From CBFGWV01 sp965652545 (lineage in GTDB: Bacteria > Pseudomonadota > Gammaproteobacteria > Competibacterales > Competibacteraceae), in NCBI GenBank assembly GCA_965652545.1, contig CBFGWV010000026.1:1-31434 (forward strand): a stretch of 31,434 nucleotides of DNA. The letters are read 5' to 3'. The notes beneath the pieces are model-generated. The model searched no databases and had not been told where the DNA came from. It saw only the letters and a program-made list of their open reading frames with translations. Shown in pieces: positions 15,318 through 23,049 of this stretch. A program made the translations under genes and the position numbers. The first letter of the stretch is position 1. Each line of letters begins with the position of its first letter.

Positions 15318-16111
15318 GCCGCGCCGCAGCCGCCACCGGGCGTTACCGGCGGTCGCGATCGGTCGCCGCGGCACGGTTGCGAGCCGGGCTCGGGGGGCTT
15401 TGCGGTCTTGTCGTCCCCGCGCTGGCGGTCCTGGTCTTCGCCATCGGTGCCTGGAGCCAGGCCAGCGGTCTGTTACCGGGGCTGTTGATTTGCCGCGAGG
15501 ATGTCATCTACCTCACCGGCCAGCATCTGGAGCTGGTCGCCTGGGCCGGCGGCCTGGCCATCCTGGTGGGTGTACCCATCGGCGCGGTGCTCTCCCGGCC
15601 GGTGTTCGGGCGCGTGGCCGAGGCGGTGTTGCAGGTCTTCAATCTCGGCACGACCATCCCCACCCTGGCCATTCTGGCCTTGTGCATGACCGTGCTGGGG
15701 ATCGGCATCGTCCCGGCGGTGTTCGGCCTGTGGGCGGCGACCCTGCTGCCGATCGTGCGCAACGCCTACACGGGGTTCAAAAGCGTGCCGCCCCATCTCA
15801 TCGAGGCGGCCCGCGGCATGGGCATGACACCGGCGCAGGTGTTCTTTCGGGTCGAGTTGCCCAATGCCTTGTTCGTCATCTTCGCGGGTATCCGCACCGC
15901 CCTGGCGATTTGTGTCGGCACCGCGCCGCTGGCCTTCCTGATCGGCGCCGGCGGGCTGGGTGAGCTGATCTTCACCGGTATCGCCCTGAACGAGTTGCCG
16001 ATGATGCTCGCCGGGGCCATCCCGACGGCCTTCCTGGCCGTCGTCACCGATTATCTCGTCAGCCGGCTCCAGTACTACGCCGTTCCGCGAGGCATCAACC
16101 CGCTTCGTTGA
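15314..16111 (+). CDS. ABC transporter permease, glycine betaine/choline (OpuC/ProW) type, second subunit
   Basis: A 265-residue permease starting with GTG within the GTGA overlap to the ATPase gene. An Arg-rich N-terminal tail (RYRRSRSVAAARLRAG) precedes the first helix. The EAA loop is EAARGMGMTPAQVFFRVELPNALFVIFAG. It has about 45 more N-terminal residues than the first permease, as is usual for the paired permeases of OpuC/OsmU-like importers. It ends the operon. There is no binding-protein gene directly after it, because an opposite-strand gene begins within 30 bp and the binding protein comes only at 18336. Confidence 0.92.
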   Translation: MSRAAAATGRYRRSRSVAAARLRAGLGGLCGLVVPALAVLVFAIGAWSQASGLLPGLLICREDVIYLTGQHLELVAWAGGLAILVGVPIGAVLSRPVFGRVAEAVLQVFNLGTTIPTLAILALCMTVLGIGIVPAVFGLWAATLLPIVRNAYTGFKSVPPHLIEAARGMGMTPAQVFFRVELPNALFVIFAGIRTALAICVGTAPLAFLIGAGGLGELIFTGIALNELPMMLAGAIPTAFLAVVTDYLVSRLQYYAVPRGINPLR

Positions 16112-16139
16112 GGCGGGCGTGTACTGGACGACGCACCTT

Positions 16140-18074
16140 CTAATTGCGCCGCCGCATCCGCCGTATGCCCATTCCCGCCAGCAGCACCCCGAGCGCGGCC
16201 ATCGATGAGACGCCGAGCACAGGGATGGCCGCGGAGGCGCCGCTGAGACGGATCACCTCCCAGCCCCCCATCGTCGGCCGCAGCTGCGTGCTGGTCGGCC
16301 CGCCGATCTGACCGCCTGCGAGCAAATTCATCGGGTTGGCGGTACCCACCCACAAGTCCTCGTCGGCCACCATGGCGCGGACGCCGTAGTTGGCGATATT
16401 GCCCATACCGCCGAGTGCCTCGGGTCGGGCATAACCGGTCGTGTTGTCGAAGCGGTACAGATCGGCGCCCGGGAAGATCAGCGGGAAACGGATTGCCGCC
16501 AGATCGTCCGGATCGATCTCCTCCATGATTCCGGTATCGATAATGGCGTTGATCGCATCGCGGAAAGCGTCGGAGGCGAACAGCTCGGTGCCCAGCAGGA
16601 AGGTCCAGTCGAAGGTGCCGACGAACAAGCTGTCATCGTGCACGGCCATCGTCCAACTGTAGAGGTTGAAAAAGTCGTTGAAGCCCGACAGCCCCAGTTG
16701 CGGGTTGGGATTGGGCATGTTGTTGGGCACGATGTTCAGGTACGAGCGGGTCGAGGGGTCGTATGCGGGCAGAATGGGATTGCCATACACCAGATCGACT
16801 CCACCGTTGCCGAGACGGAACACCGTGGTTGCACGATAGGTTCCGAGGAAGGCGCCGAGTATCTCCGCAGCGTCCAGCCCGCCGCTGTTATCCGCATCGA
16901 GGTTGTACGGGCAACCGGCGATCTGGCAGGTCTCATGCGCCCGCAGCGCGGCGAACACGCCACCAACGGGGAAGTGCATGGAGCCGAAATACAGATAGCC
17001 GCCGTAGGAGGCCATGGCGCCGCCGGCGTAACTGCGTGCGGTTATCGGGTCCGGCTCGTAGTCGTCAAAACCGAATACGCGCATAAAGCTGCCCACGCCG
17101 CCGGGCAGGAAGCCGTTGGCTGACAGTGCGCCGGTGCTGCGGTAGACACCCGGCACTTGTCCGCCGCCATTGCCCACATCGGGCCAGGTGCTGACGTACA
17201 GGTAGCCGTTGTGCTCGGCGGCGAAAGCCGCCTGCTGGCCGGGTACGATCCCCACCTGCGCGAAACTCAGAGGGCTGCCGAGGGAGCCCGTCCAGCGGAG
17301 AATCTGACCGTTGCCGTCATTGCCGGCCGTGGTCATGTACAGTTGGTTGCGGATGCGGGTGATACCGCGCACGTTGTAGGCGTCAGTCCGCTTCTGGCTG
17401 CCCAGAAAAGCGCCGGTGCTGGCGCGAAAAGCGAACAGGTACACCGCGTTTTCGCTGTGCGCCGGGCCGGCGAGGAGCACCACGTCGTTGAGCGCGCCGA
17501 CCGCGCGCAACCCGGTGGTGGCCTGCAGATGGGTCAGCCCTGGGCCGCTGAGAGTGTGTTTTACCGTCTCTCCGGTGACGGTGTTATGGCTGTATATCTC
17601 AGGCAGGCGCCAATCGCGCAGCCCGGGCACGCCGGCTTGTCCCGCCGTCCCTTCGCAGACATAGGCATTGTTCTCAGTGCTGATCTCCAGCCCGATCGTG
17701 TCTTTGAGTACAGTGCAGATGGCGTTGGCCAGCGTACCCCACCACACGATATTGCCGGCCTTTGCCATGCCCCAGACGTAGGCGCCGTTGACCTTTGGAA
17801 TGCCGTCGCCGGCGCAGGGCGGCGCTGCGGTGCCGTTACGCGAATCGCCGATACCGTAGTAGCAGTCGTCGATGGGCGCCTTGGCGACGACCTGACCGAT
17901 CAGTGTCCGGTCAGGAACCGCACTCGGGCCGGATACACCGGTCGGCAGGTCGTATTGATCCAGCCAGAAGTCATTGATGGCGTTGAGATTGTCAGCGCTG
18001 CCGGCCGCGTGAAGCGGCCCTGAAGACAGTGCGCAGACCACGCCCACAATGGCGCAGAGACGTAAAGCGGTCAT
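16140..18074 (-). CDS. exported surface protein with EF-hand and IPTL-CTERM-like sorting signal
   Basis: A 644-residue protein with a Sec signal peptide (MTALRLCAIVGVVCALSSGPLHA). A long extracytoplasmic region rich in aromatic and Gly residues has recurrent strands such as AYVWGMAKAGNIVWWG and LYVSTWPDVGNGG, suggestive of a beta-propeller. One canonical EF-hand loop is D393-A-D-N-S-G-G-L-D-A-A-E404 (DxDxSGxLDxxE). The C-terminus is IPVLG, a hydrophobic helix, then RRMRRRN, a variant of the IPTLxxWG-CTERM signal processed by exosortase H. No exosortase lies in the window. The ribosome binding site is GGGGGAAG. It lies between the importer operon and its binding-protein gene on the opposite strand. 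Function unknown. Confidence 0.82.
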   Translation of the reverse strand: MTALRLCAIVGVVCALSSGPLHAAGSADNLNAINDFWLDQYDLPTGVSGPSAVPDRTLIGQVVAKAPIDDCYYGIGDSRNGTAAPPCAGDGIPKVNGAYVWGMAKAGNIVWWGTLANAICTVLKDTIGLEISTENNAYVCEGTAGQAGVPGLRDWRLPEIYSHNTVTGETVKHTLSGPGLTHLQATTGLRAVGALNDVVLLAGPAHSENAVYLFAFRASTGAFLGSQKRTDAYNVRGITRIRNQLYMTTAGNDGNGQILRWTGSLGSPLSFAQVGIVPGQQAAFAAEHNGYLYVSTWPDVGNGGGQVPGVYRSTGALSANGFLPGGVGSFMRVFGFDDYEPDPITARSYAGGAMASYGGYLYFGSMHFPVGGVFAALRAHETCQIAGCPYNLDADNSGGLDAAEILGAFLGTYRATTVFRLGNGGVDLVYGNPILPAYDPSTRSYLNIVPNNMPNPNPQLGLSGFNDFFNLYSWTMAVHDDSLFVGTFDWTFLLGTELFASDAFRDAINAIIDTGIMEEIDPDDLAAIRFPLIFPGADLYRFDNTTGYARPEALGGMGNIANYGVRAMVADEDLWVGTANPMNLLAGGQIGGPTSTQLRPTMGGWEVIRLSGASAAIPVLGVSSMAALGVLLAGMGIRRMRRRN

Positions 18075-18218
18075 GTAGTCTTCCCCCGAAAATGACACGG
18101 CAAACGACTGTTCACAGGCCGGTCGACATACTGAACCGTATTGTCTTTTCCGTCATCGCGGGTACGGCGGCGACACAGTTGTTCACATTCTCCGCAATGG
18201 GTTTTGCAAAGTGCGTGA

Positions 18219-18282
18219 TGCGGAATTCCGCATAGTTGCAGCGGGTTTGCGGACGATTGCCGCAGGGTCAGCCGTGCATACT
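18219..18282 (+). promoter_or_regulatory. shared operator-promoter, copy 3 (upstream of the binding-protein gene)
   Basis: The element at 18219-18255 differs from copy 1 at only 7 of 37 positions. Its first half includes the 12-bp palindrome GCGGAATTCCGC. CATACT (18277-18282) starts exactly 21 bp after it. The binding-protein start codon lies 53 bp further on. The same region could also influence the divergent IPTL-CTERM gene. Confidence 0.8.
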
Positions 18283-18335
18283 TTTTTGGCGCCGTGCCAA
18301 CGGGTAGGCGTATGTCCATCGCGGAGAAGAACACC

Positions 18336-19229
18336 ATGAGCAATCGAACGAAGATCGCAGGCGCCATCATGGCCTTGCTCGCGCTGGTCGGTGCCGGTGG
18401 TACGGCCACGGCAGCCGAGCTCACCGTCGGTGGCAAGGACTTCACCGAGCAGTTCCTGCTGGCGGAGATGACCCGCCAGTTGCTGGCCTCCAAGGGCTAT
18501 ACCGTCGAGAAAGCGGATGGCATGGGCACGAACGTTGTGCGTGCCGCGCTGGAAAACGGCGCCATCGATGTGTATTGGGAGTACACCGGAACGTCGCTGG
18601 TGACGTTCAACAAGGTGACCGAGCGGCTCACACCCGAGGAAACCTACGCCCGGGTCAAGACCCTGGATGGCGAGAAAGGCTTGGTGTGGCTGGCGCCGTC
18701 CAACGCCAACAACACCTACGCGCTGGCGATCCGCAAGGACAACCCGGCCACCGATGGGATGACGACCCTGTCCGATCTCGCGGCGGCGTACAACGCCGGC
18801 AAAAGCGTGGTCATGGCGACTACGGCGGAGTTTCCCAAGCGCGAGGACGGGCTGATCGGCCTGGAGGCGACATATGGCTTTGAGGCCGGGCGGGCCAATA
18901 TCAAGCCGATGGAAGTCGGGCTGGTCTTCAATGCGTTGGCCGGCGGCAGTGTCGATGTCGCCGTCGTAGGGGCCACCGATGGGCGTATCGCGGCCATGGA
19001 CCTGGTCTTACTGAAGGACGATAAGAATTTCTTCCCAAACTACGCGCTGGCCCCGGTGATCCGCGAAGACACGCTCGCGGCCGACCCTGCGCTTCAGGAG
19101 ATTCTCGAGTCGTTGTCCGCGCGCCTGGACGATGCCACCATGCAGCGCCTCAATGGCGAGGTCGATGTGGACCGCGCATCCATCGAGTCGGTCGCCACCG
19201 GCTATCTGCAGGCGCAAGGCCTGCTCTGA
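18336..19229 (+). CDS. glycine betaine/choline-type ABC transporter substrate-binding protein
   Basis: A 297-residue periplasmic binding protein of the OpuAC/OpuCC class. The signal peptide ends near ATAA in AGGTATAAELTVGG; it has no lipobox, so it is soluble. Family motifs are VGGKDFTEQFLLAEM, MGTNVVRAALENGAIDVYWEYTGTSL, and a second lobe with VVMATTAEFPKREDGLIGLEATYGF. The aromatic YWEY segment is in the region that cradles quaternary ammonium groups in relatives. GGAG nine bases before 18336 supports this start; an in-frame ATG at 18312 would add eight residues. It almost certainly delivers substrate to the 13540-16111 permeases, since no other such importer is here and both have the same operator. 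The ligand is unknown. Confidence 0.94.
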   Translation: MSNRTKIAGAIMALLALVGAGGTATAAELTVGGKDFTEQFLLAEMTRQLLASKGYTVEKADGMGTNVVRAALENGAIDVYWEYTGTSLVTFNKVTERLTPEETYARVKTLDGEKGLVWLAPSNANNTYALAIRKDNPATDGMTTLSDLAAAYNAGKSVVMATTAEFPKREDGLIGLEATYGFEAGRANIKPMEVGLVFNALAGGSVDVAVVGATDGRIAAMDLVLLKDDKNFFPNYALAPVIREDTLAADPALQEILESLSARLDDATMQRLNGEVDVDRASIESVATGYLQAQGLL

Positions 19230-19234
19230 CCGGG

Positions 19235-20536
19235 TCAGTGACCAGGCCGCATGCAGTTGTCGTAAAAGGTCACCGTCGCTGGCCAGTCGGAGAACACGCC
19301 GATCACGCCGACATCGCGTGCCAGGACATCCAGCGCATGCATCTCGTCGCCGTCGCGTTCCATCACCGCTGCCGTTGTGCGGTGATACCACAGGTCGTCG
19401 GCGGCGAGGGGGCCGGAGCGCTCCAGGGTCCAGGCGATGAGCGCCAGCCCCGCTGACCTGGCGTGTGTCGCGTACGGTGAGGGGACGATCCGGCTGCCGC
19501 CATCATCGGCCGCCGGGTCGGCGCCAAGCAGCATCCACATCGGCGGCGCGAGAATCTTGACGCCTTGGGCCGCCAGGTCCTCCATGGACGGCGACCAGGT
19601 GGCCGGGGCGGTGGGGTCGAATCCGCGGTCGCGATAGCGGCCGTCCAGGTAGACCGCCTGCCGGGCGAAGGCCGGTTCGTGTTCGATCCAGTACAGCACG
19701 TCGTTCAGGTCGAAAGATTGCGCAAATACATCGCCGGGTGGCACGCCGGCGGCCTTGTACTCGTCGATCATCCGTTGCGCGTAGTCCTCGCGGCTCATGC
19801 CGTTGAAGGGCATGGCGACCTCTGGCGTCTTGAGCTCCGGCGTCATCTTTACACCCAAGGCCTTGAACAGCTCGATGCTTTCGGCGTGCGTCATCAAGGT
19901 GCCGCGCGTGGCGTAGAGGTCGGTGCGCCAGCTTGGTGTGCCGTCGAGATAGTCCTCGATACGGCGTGCGTCCTTGTTGACCCCCTCCATCCGGCCTTGC
20001 AGGCGGCGAAACTCGGCCAGGGTGATGTCGCTGGCACAGCAGCGGATGCTGGCCGCGTTGGTCAAGTCTCCACTGTCCGGATCGAAGACCGGCGGCACGC
20101 TGCACCGTTGTGCCAGATCGGTGCTCACGATGTTGGTGGTGGTGTGCAGGTCGCACTGGGCGTGACGACAGACCAAGGCGTTGTCGGCGGTGAACGTGAC
20201 ATCGCACTCCAGGATGCCGGCGCCCATCTGCGCCGCGGCGATGTAGGCCTCGCGGGTGTGCTCGGGAAACTGCAAGGGCGCGCCGCGATGGGCAATGCTG
20301 AACGGCGTCCGGCGCCAGTTCTGGGTCTGCGCGGCACAGTGCAGCAGGCTCGTCTTGAGTTCGCGCTCGCGCGCAGTGGCCGTGCTCATGTCCTGGGCCA
20401 GGAACAACGGCCGTGGCCCCAGGGTGATATGGCCGGCAGCGGTTATCGCGGCATCGGCCGGGTCGGCACCCGCCTCAGTGGTGACCAGTGCGGCCACGAG
20501 CAGTCCAAGGCGTAAGACATGGCGCATCGTCGTCAT
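19235..20536 (-). CDS. exported glycerophosphodiester phosphodiesterase family protein
   Basis: A 433-residue protein with a signal peptide (HVLRLGLLVAALVTTEAGA). The GDPD TIM-barrel motifs are FSIAHRGAPLQFPEHT (H83, R84, E92) and GILECDVTFTADNALVCRH (E110, D112, H125). The common PENT is PEHT here, and VxxHD is replaced by CRHAQCDLHTTTNI, a variant that may carry a disulfide. Such enzymes cleave glycerophosphodiesters such as glycerophosphocholine to glycerol 3-phosphate and the alcohol. Secretion suggests scavenging. An ATG nine bases downstream is an alternative start. It converges with the betaine-type binding-protein gene with only 5 bp between them. A supply of choline to that importer is plausible but unproven. 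Confidence 0.9.
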   Translation of the reverse strand: MTTMRHVLRLGLLVAALVTTEAGADPADAAITAAGHITLGPRPLFLAQDMSTATARERELKTSLLHCAAQTQNWRRTPFSIAHRGAPLQFPEHTREAYIAAAQMGAGILECDVTFTADNALVCRHAQCDLHTTTNIVSTDLAQRCSVPPVFDPDSGDLTNAASIRCCASDITLAEFRRLQGRMEGVNKDARRIEDYLDGTPSWRTDLYATRGTLMTHAESIELFKALGVKMTPELKTPEVAMPFNGMSREDYAQRMIDEYKAAGVPPGDVFAQSFDLNDVLYWIEHEPAFARQAVYLDGRYRDRGFDPTAPATWSPSMEDLAAQGVKILAPPMWMLLGADPAADDGGSRIVPSPYATHARSAGLALIAWTLERSGPLAADDLWYHRTTAAVMERDGDEMHALDVLARDVGVIGVFSDWPATVTFYDNCMRPGH

Positions 20537-20636
20537 TCGTCGGTCTCGCTGTCATGGTGCGGGGTTCAACGTCCAGGCCTTTATACTGCGGCAGCAGGTG
20601 ACGACTGTCCTCCACGGCGCGAAAGGGAAGAAACCA

Positions 20637-21011
20637 TTGGAAACGAAATACTCAGAGCACCCGGCCATGTTCAGGAACAACCCCTTGGGCTTCGTGTTGG
20701 CGATCCTCCTCATCCCGGTGGCCGTGGGCATCATCATATTGCTGGCGTGGTACGTGAAGTGTAAGGGGACGAAACTGGAGTTCGTCGGTAACGACCTCGT
20801 CCTGGAGGAGGGCTTACTGAGCAAGTCGCGCACCGAGGTCAACGTGGACAGCATCCGTACGGTCAAGGTCTATCAGACCTTCTTCAACCGGATATTCGGC
20901 GTCGGCAAGATCTCCGTATACACCGCGGGTGACGATGCCGAGATGGAAGTGGCCGGCATCCCACGCCCGCACGACCTGCGCGATCTGATCAAACGTCACC
21001 AGGCGGCGTAA
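20637..21011 (+). CDS. PH domain-containing membrane protein (bPH_2, YdbS-like)
   Basis: A 124-residue protein. One hydrophobic hairpin or helix (PLGFVLAILLIPVAVGIIILLAWYV, about 16-40) is followed by a bacterial PH-like domain (KGTKLEFVGNDLVLEEGLLSKSRTEVNVDSIRTVKVYQTFFNRIFGVGKISVYTAG). I place the start at TTG 20637 because GGGAAG stands six bases upstream and the product METKYSEHPAMFRNNPLGF begins as relatives do; ATG 20667 is the alternative. A TATACT -10-like box is at 20582-20587 without a clear -35. The next gene begins two bases after its stop. The role of bPH_2 proteins is largely unknown. Confidence 0.85.
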   Translation: METKYSEHPAMFRNNPLGFVLAILLIPVAVGIIILLAWYVKCKGTKLEFVGNDLVLEEGLLSKSRTEVNVDSIRTVKVYQTFFNRIFGVGKISVYTAGDDAEMEVAGIPRPHDLRDLIKRHQAA

Positions 21012-21013
21012 CC

Positions 21014-21328
21014 GTGGCCGGCGAGACGGAAAGAAAAGACCGGCGCGAGGCGCGCACCGTGGCCATCGCCCTGGGGGTTCTGGTGCTGGTCCTGGTGATC
21101 GCCGTCGTTCTCGCCGCCCCCGTGCTGGTCGAGTTCAACCAGACGTTTTTATCCCCGGGCGTCGATGCCAAGATGGCCGCCGTCCTGGCGTTCCTCGCGA
21201 CCATCGTGGTCCTGGTGATTTTCGCCGTAGCCGCGGGCGATGGCTTGCTCGGCGAGATTCAGTTCATGATCGGGGGTTTTTTCTCCTTCTTCATCGTCCT
21301 GTGGCTGTTGATCGCCTGGATTCTGTAG
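21014..21328 (+). CDS. small membrane protein, three predicted helices
   Basis: A 104-residue protein starting with GTG two bases after the PH-domain gene, so co-translation is likely. After a charged N-terminus (GETERKDRREAR) come three hydrophobic helices: VAIALGVLVLVLVIAVVLAA, MAAVLAFLATIVVLVIFAVAAG and IGGFFSFFIVLWLLIAWIL. No family recognised and no catalytic residues seen. The pairing with a PH-like membrane protein suggests a shared envelope role. Confidence 0.75.
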   Translation: MAGETERKDRREARTVAIALGVLVLVLVIAVVLAAPVLVEFNQTFLSPGVDAKMAAVLAFLATIVVLVIFAVAAGDGLLGEIQFMIGGFFSFFIVLWLLIAWIL

Positions 21329-21373
21329 CGAAGCGTGGTCCACAAGGTCTCGCCATTTGAGTCAATCTTTTCA

Positions 21374-21458
21374 ATGTAGGATGGGTTGAGCGCAGCGATA
21401 CCCATCAGTCGCATTTGATCGAAGTCGCGTCTCATGGGGGTTGCTGCCGCGCCTACAT
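21374..21458. repeat. intergenic palindromic repeat of the GTAGGATGGGTT type
   Basis: The left arm begins ATGTAGGATGGGTTGAGCGC (21374-21393) and the right arm ends in CTACAT (21453-21458), with a partly decayed complementary CATGGGGGTTGCTGCCGCG between. The left arm itself contains the inner hairpin GATGGGT/ACCCATC. Very similar GTAGGATGGGTTGAGCGCAGCGA-type elements recur in intergenic regions of many proteobacteria. Only one copy is seen in this window. It separates the PH/membrane pair from the J-like gene. Confidence 0.7.
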
Positions 21459-21489
21459 ATCGTTGCCCATTGCCCCGGCTTTCGGAACC

Positions 21490-23049
21490 ATGAACATCTG
21501 GGATGAGTTGAAGATCGCGCCCACCGACGACCTCCGCGCCATCAAGCGGGCGTATGCGGTGCGGTTGAAGATCGTCAACCCAGAGGATGATCCAGAGGGT
21601 TTTCAACGCCTGCGCCGGGCGTATGAGGTGGCCCGGGCGTTGAATCGCAAGCAGGCGACCCTCGACGATGTCACCCCTCTGTCGTCACGCCCAGCGGATA
21701 CGTGGTCGCCTCCGCAGCCTGAGCCGGTTCGTGATGAGCCAACACCCTGCGAGCCATCCGAGCCGATTCGCCTCGAACCGCCACCTCCCGCGCCACCCGA
21801 CCCCCGGCGTTTGGCGCGGGAGTTGGCCGACGACCTGATGGCCTGCCTGAGCACGCAGGGCGCCACAGCGGCGGCGGTGCGCCTGCGCGAGATCGTCGAC
21901 GACGCAGTGTCGCTGGCTGTCCGTGAGCACCTCGAGCGCGAGATCGCCGATGCATTGAGTCGCTATGACGGTGATGCGCCCATACTTGCCCTGCTTGCCG
22001 CCGTCTACGACCATTTGCATTGGGACGATGTCCGCCATCCCCTGCGCCGGACACGGCCCGATCTCGTCCAATGGGCGGAGGATGCCCACGATGGCTTCAA
22101 CGCACGCGCCGAACTGGAGCGTATCCGCCAAGGGCACGATGCGGAACGCATCGCCGCCGTCGATCTGCTGATCGGCGGCTTCCGTCCGCTGCGTTTCTGG
22201 GTAGCCGCGTTGTTCCAGACCCGCCGGGTGCATGTGCATCGGCTGATGGAGTACATGCACAAGACCTACGGCCCGTTGTGGCATCGCTCGCTCGACCCGC
22301 AGGTGTACTTGTGGTGGTCGCGCACACTCGACTGGCCGCGCATCGGCTGGTTCACCACCGCTGCATTGTCCGCGCCGGTATTCCTGGCGATTCTGCTCGC
22401 CTTGGACGCCCTTTGGCGCAGCGGTCTATTCGACGGCCTGCGTCTGAACGGGCTCGTGAAGGCCATGGCATTCGCCATCGCCGCCTTGACGACGGTGATG
22501 ATCATCATCGGCACACAGACCTTGGCCATGGTGCTGCTGCTGGGTCTCAGACGGTTCGCGTCCTGGTTCACGCGGCGATGGCCGTTTCTGTTCCATCGCA
22601 CCGGGCGGCGGGCGGAGCGGGTACTGCGAGGCCCTTATCGCCCGATCCGCTTCTGGTGGCTGGCGTTCGATCAGGCCTTGCGACGGGAGATCCACCGGCG
22701 GATCGAGGCCATCGCCGCGGAGCGCACCCCCGCAGGCTATGCCGCCGCCGACCCGCGCGTCATCGGCTGGTGGTGGCGTACACGGGACTGGCCCATGCTG
22801 CGCTTCCCGACCAGCTTGATCCTTGCCCTGCCGGTGATGGGCCTGTCCCTGGTGGGGCTGGTCGCTCTCGCCGAGCAAGGGCGGTTCGATGGCCTGCCGG
22901 TGCTGCCATCGTGGTCGGCGGCGGTTCTCGCCGTCGGGTTTGCTGCCCTGGTCATCACCGTCACCCGTGCGAGCGCCACACTGGTCCTGTTGGGCCTGCG
23001 GCGGACGGTGTCGCGGCTGTGGTCGGGCCTGCGCGGGCTTGCACAATGA
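21490..23049 (+). CDS. J-domain-like protein with duplicated membrane module
   Basis: A 519-residue protein. Residues 1-52 resemble a J-domain (MNIWDELKIAPTDDLRAIKRAYAVRL, FQRLRRAYEVARAL), but the HPD triad that activates DnaK is replaced by NPEDDPEGF. A Pro-rich linker (70-108) and a helical region (109-225) follow. Then comes an internal tandem duplication, residues about 232-355 and 384-505. Each copy starts RP[LI]RFW, contains WW-RTxDWP, two hydrophobic helices and FDGL, and ends in LLGLRR, giving four membrane segments in total. The ATG at 21490 is the first giving the J-like start; the ribosome binding site is poor. The stop overlaps the next start by four bases. Probably a membrane-anchored adaptor; function unknown. 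Confidence 0.8.
   Translation: MNIWDELKIAPTDDLRAIKRAYAVRLKIVNPEDDPEGFQRLRRAYEVARALNRKQATLDDVTPLSSRPADTWSPPQPEPVRDEPTPCEPSEPIRLEPPPPAPPDPRRLARELADDLMACLSTQGATAAAVRLREIVDDAVSLAVREHLEREIADALSRYDGDAPILALLAAVYDHLHWDDVRHPLRRTRPDLVQWAEDAHDGFNARAELERIRQGHDAERIAAVDLLIGGFRPLRFWVAALFQTRRVHVHRLMEYMHKTYGPLWHRSLDPQVYLWWSRTLDWPRIGWFTTAALSAPVFLAILLALDALWRSGLFDGLRLNGLVKAMAFAIAALTTVMIIIGTQTLAMVLLLGLRRFASWFTRRWPFLFHRTGRRAERVLRGPYRPIRFWWLAFDQALRREIHRRIEAIAAERTPAGYAAADPRVIGWWWRTRDWPMLRFPTSLILALPVMGLSLVGLVALAEQGRFDGLPVLPSWSAAVLAVGFAALVITVTRASATLVLLGLRRTVSRLWSGLRGLAQ

Noticed and set aside
14022..15374. Long antisense open frame over the ABC permease and ATPase genes
   Set aside because: It has a low-complexity Arg/His/Asp-rich translation typical of shadow frames, and the sense strand has intact ABC motifs.
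18126..18146. Imperfect palindrome GACATAC...GTATTGTC upstream of the IPTL-CTERM gene
   Set aside because: The arms match only with a one-base shift, and no regulator could be assigned to it.
21374..21458. CRISPR repeat or insertion-sequence end
   Set aside because: There is one unit only, with no spacers and no transposase. It matches a known type of dispersed intergenic palindrome.
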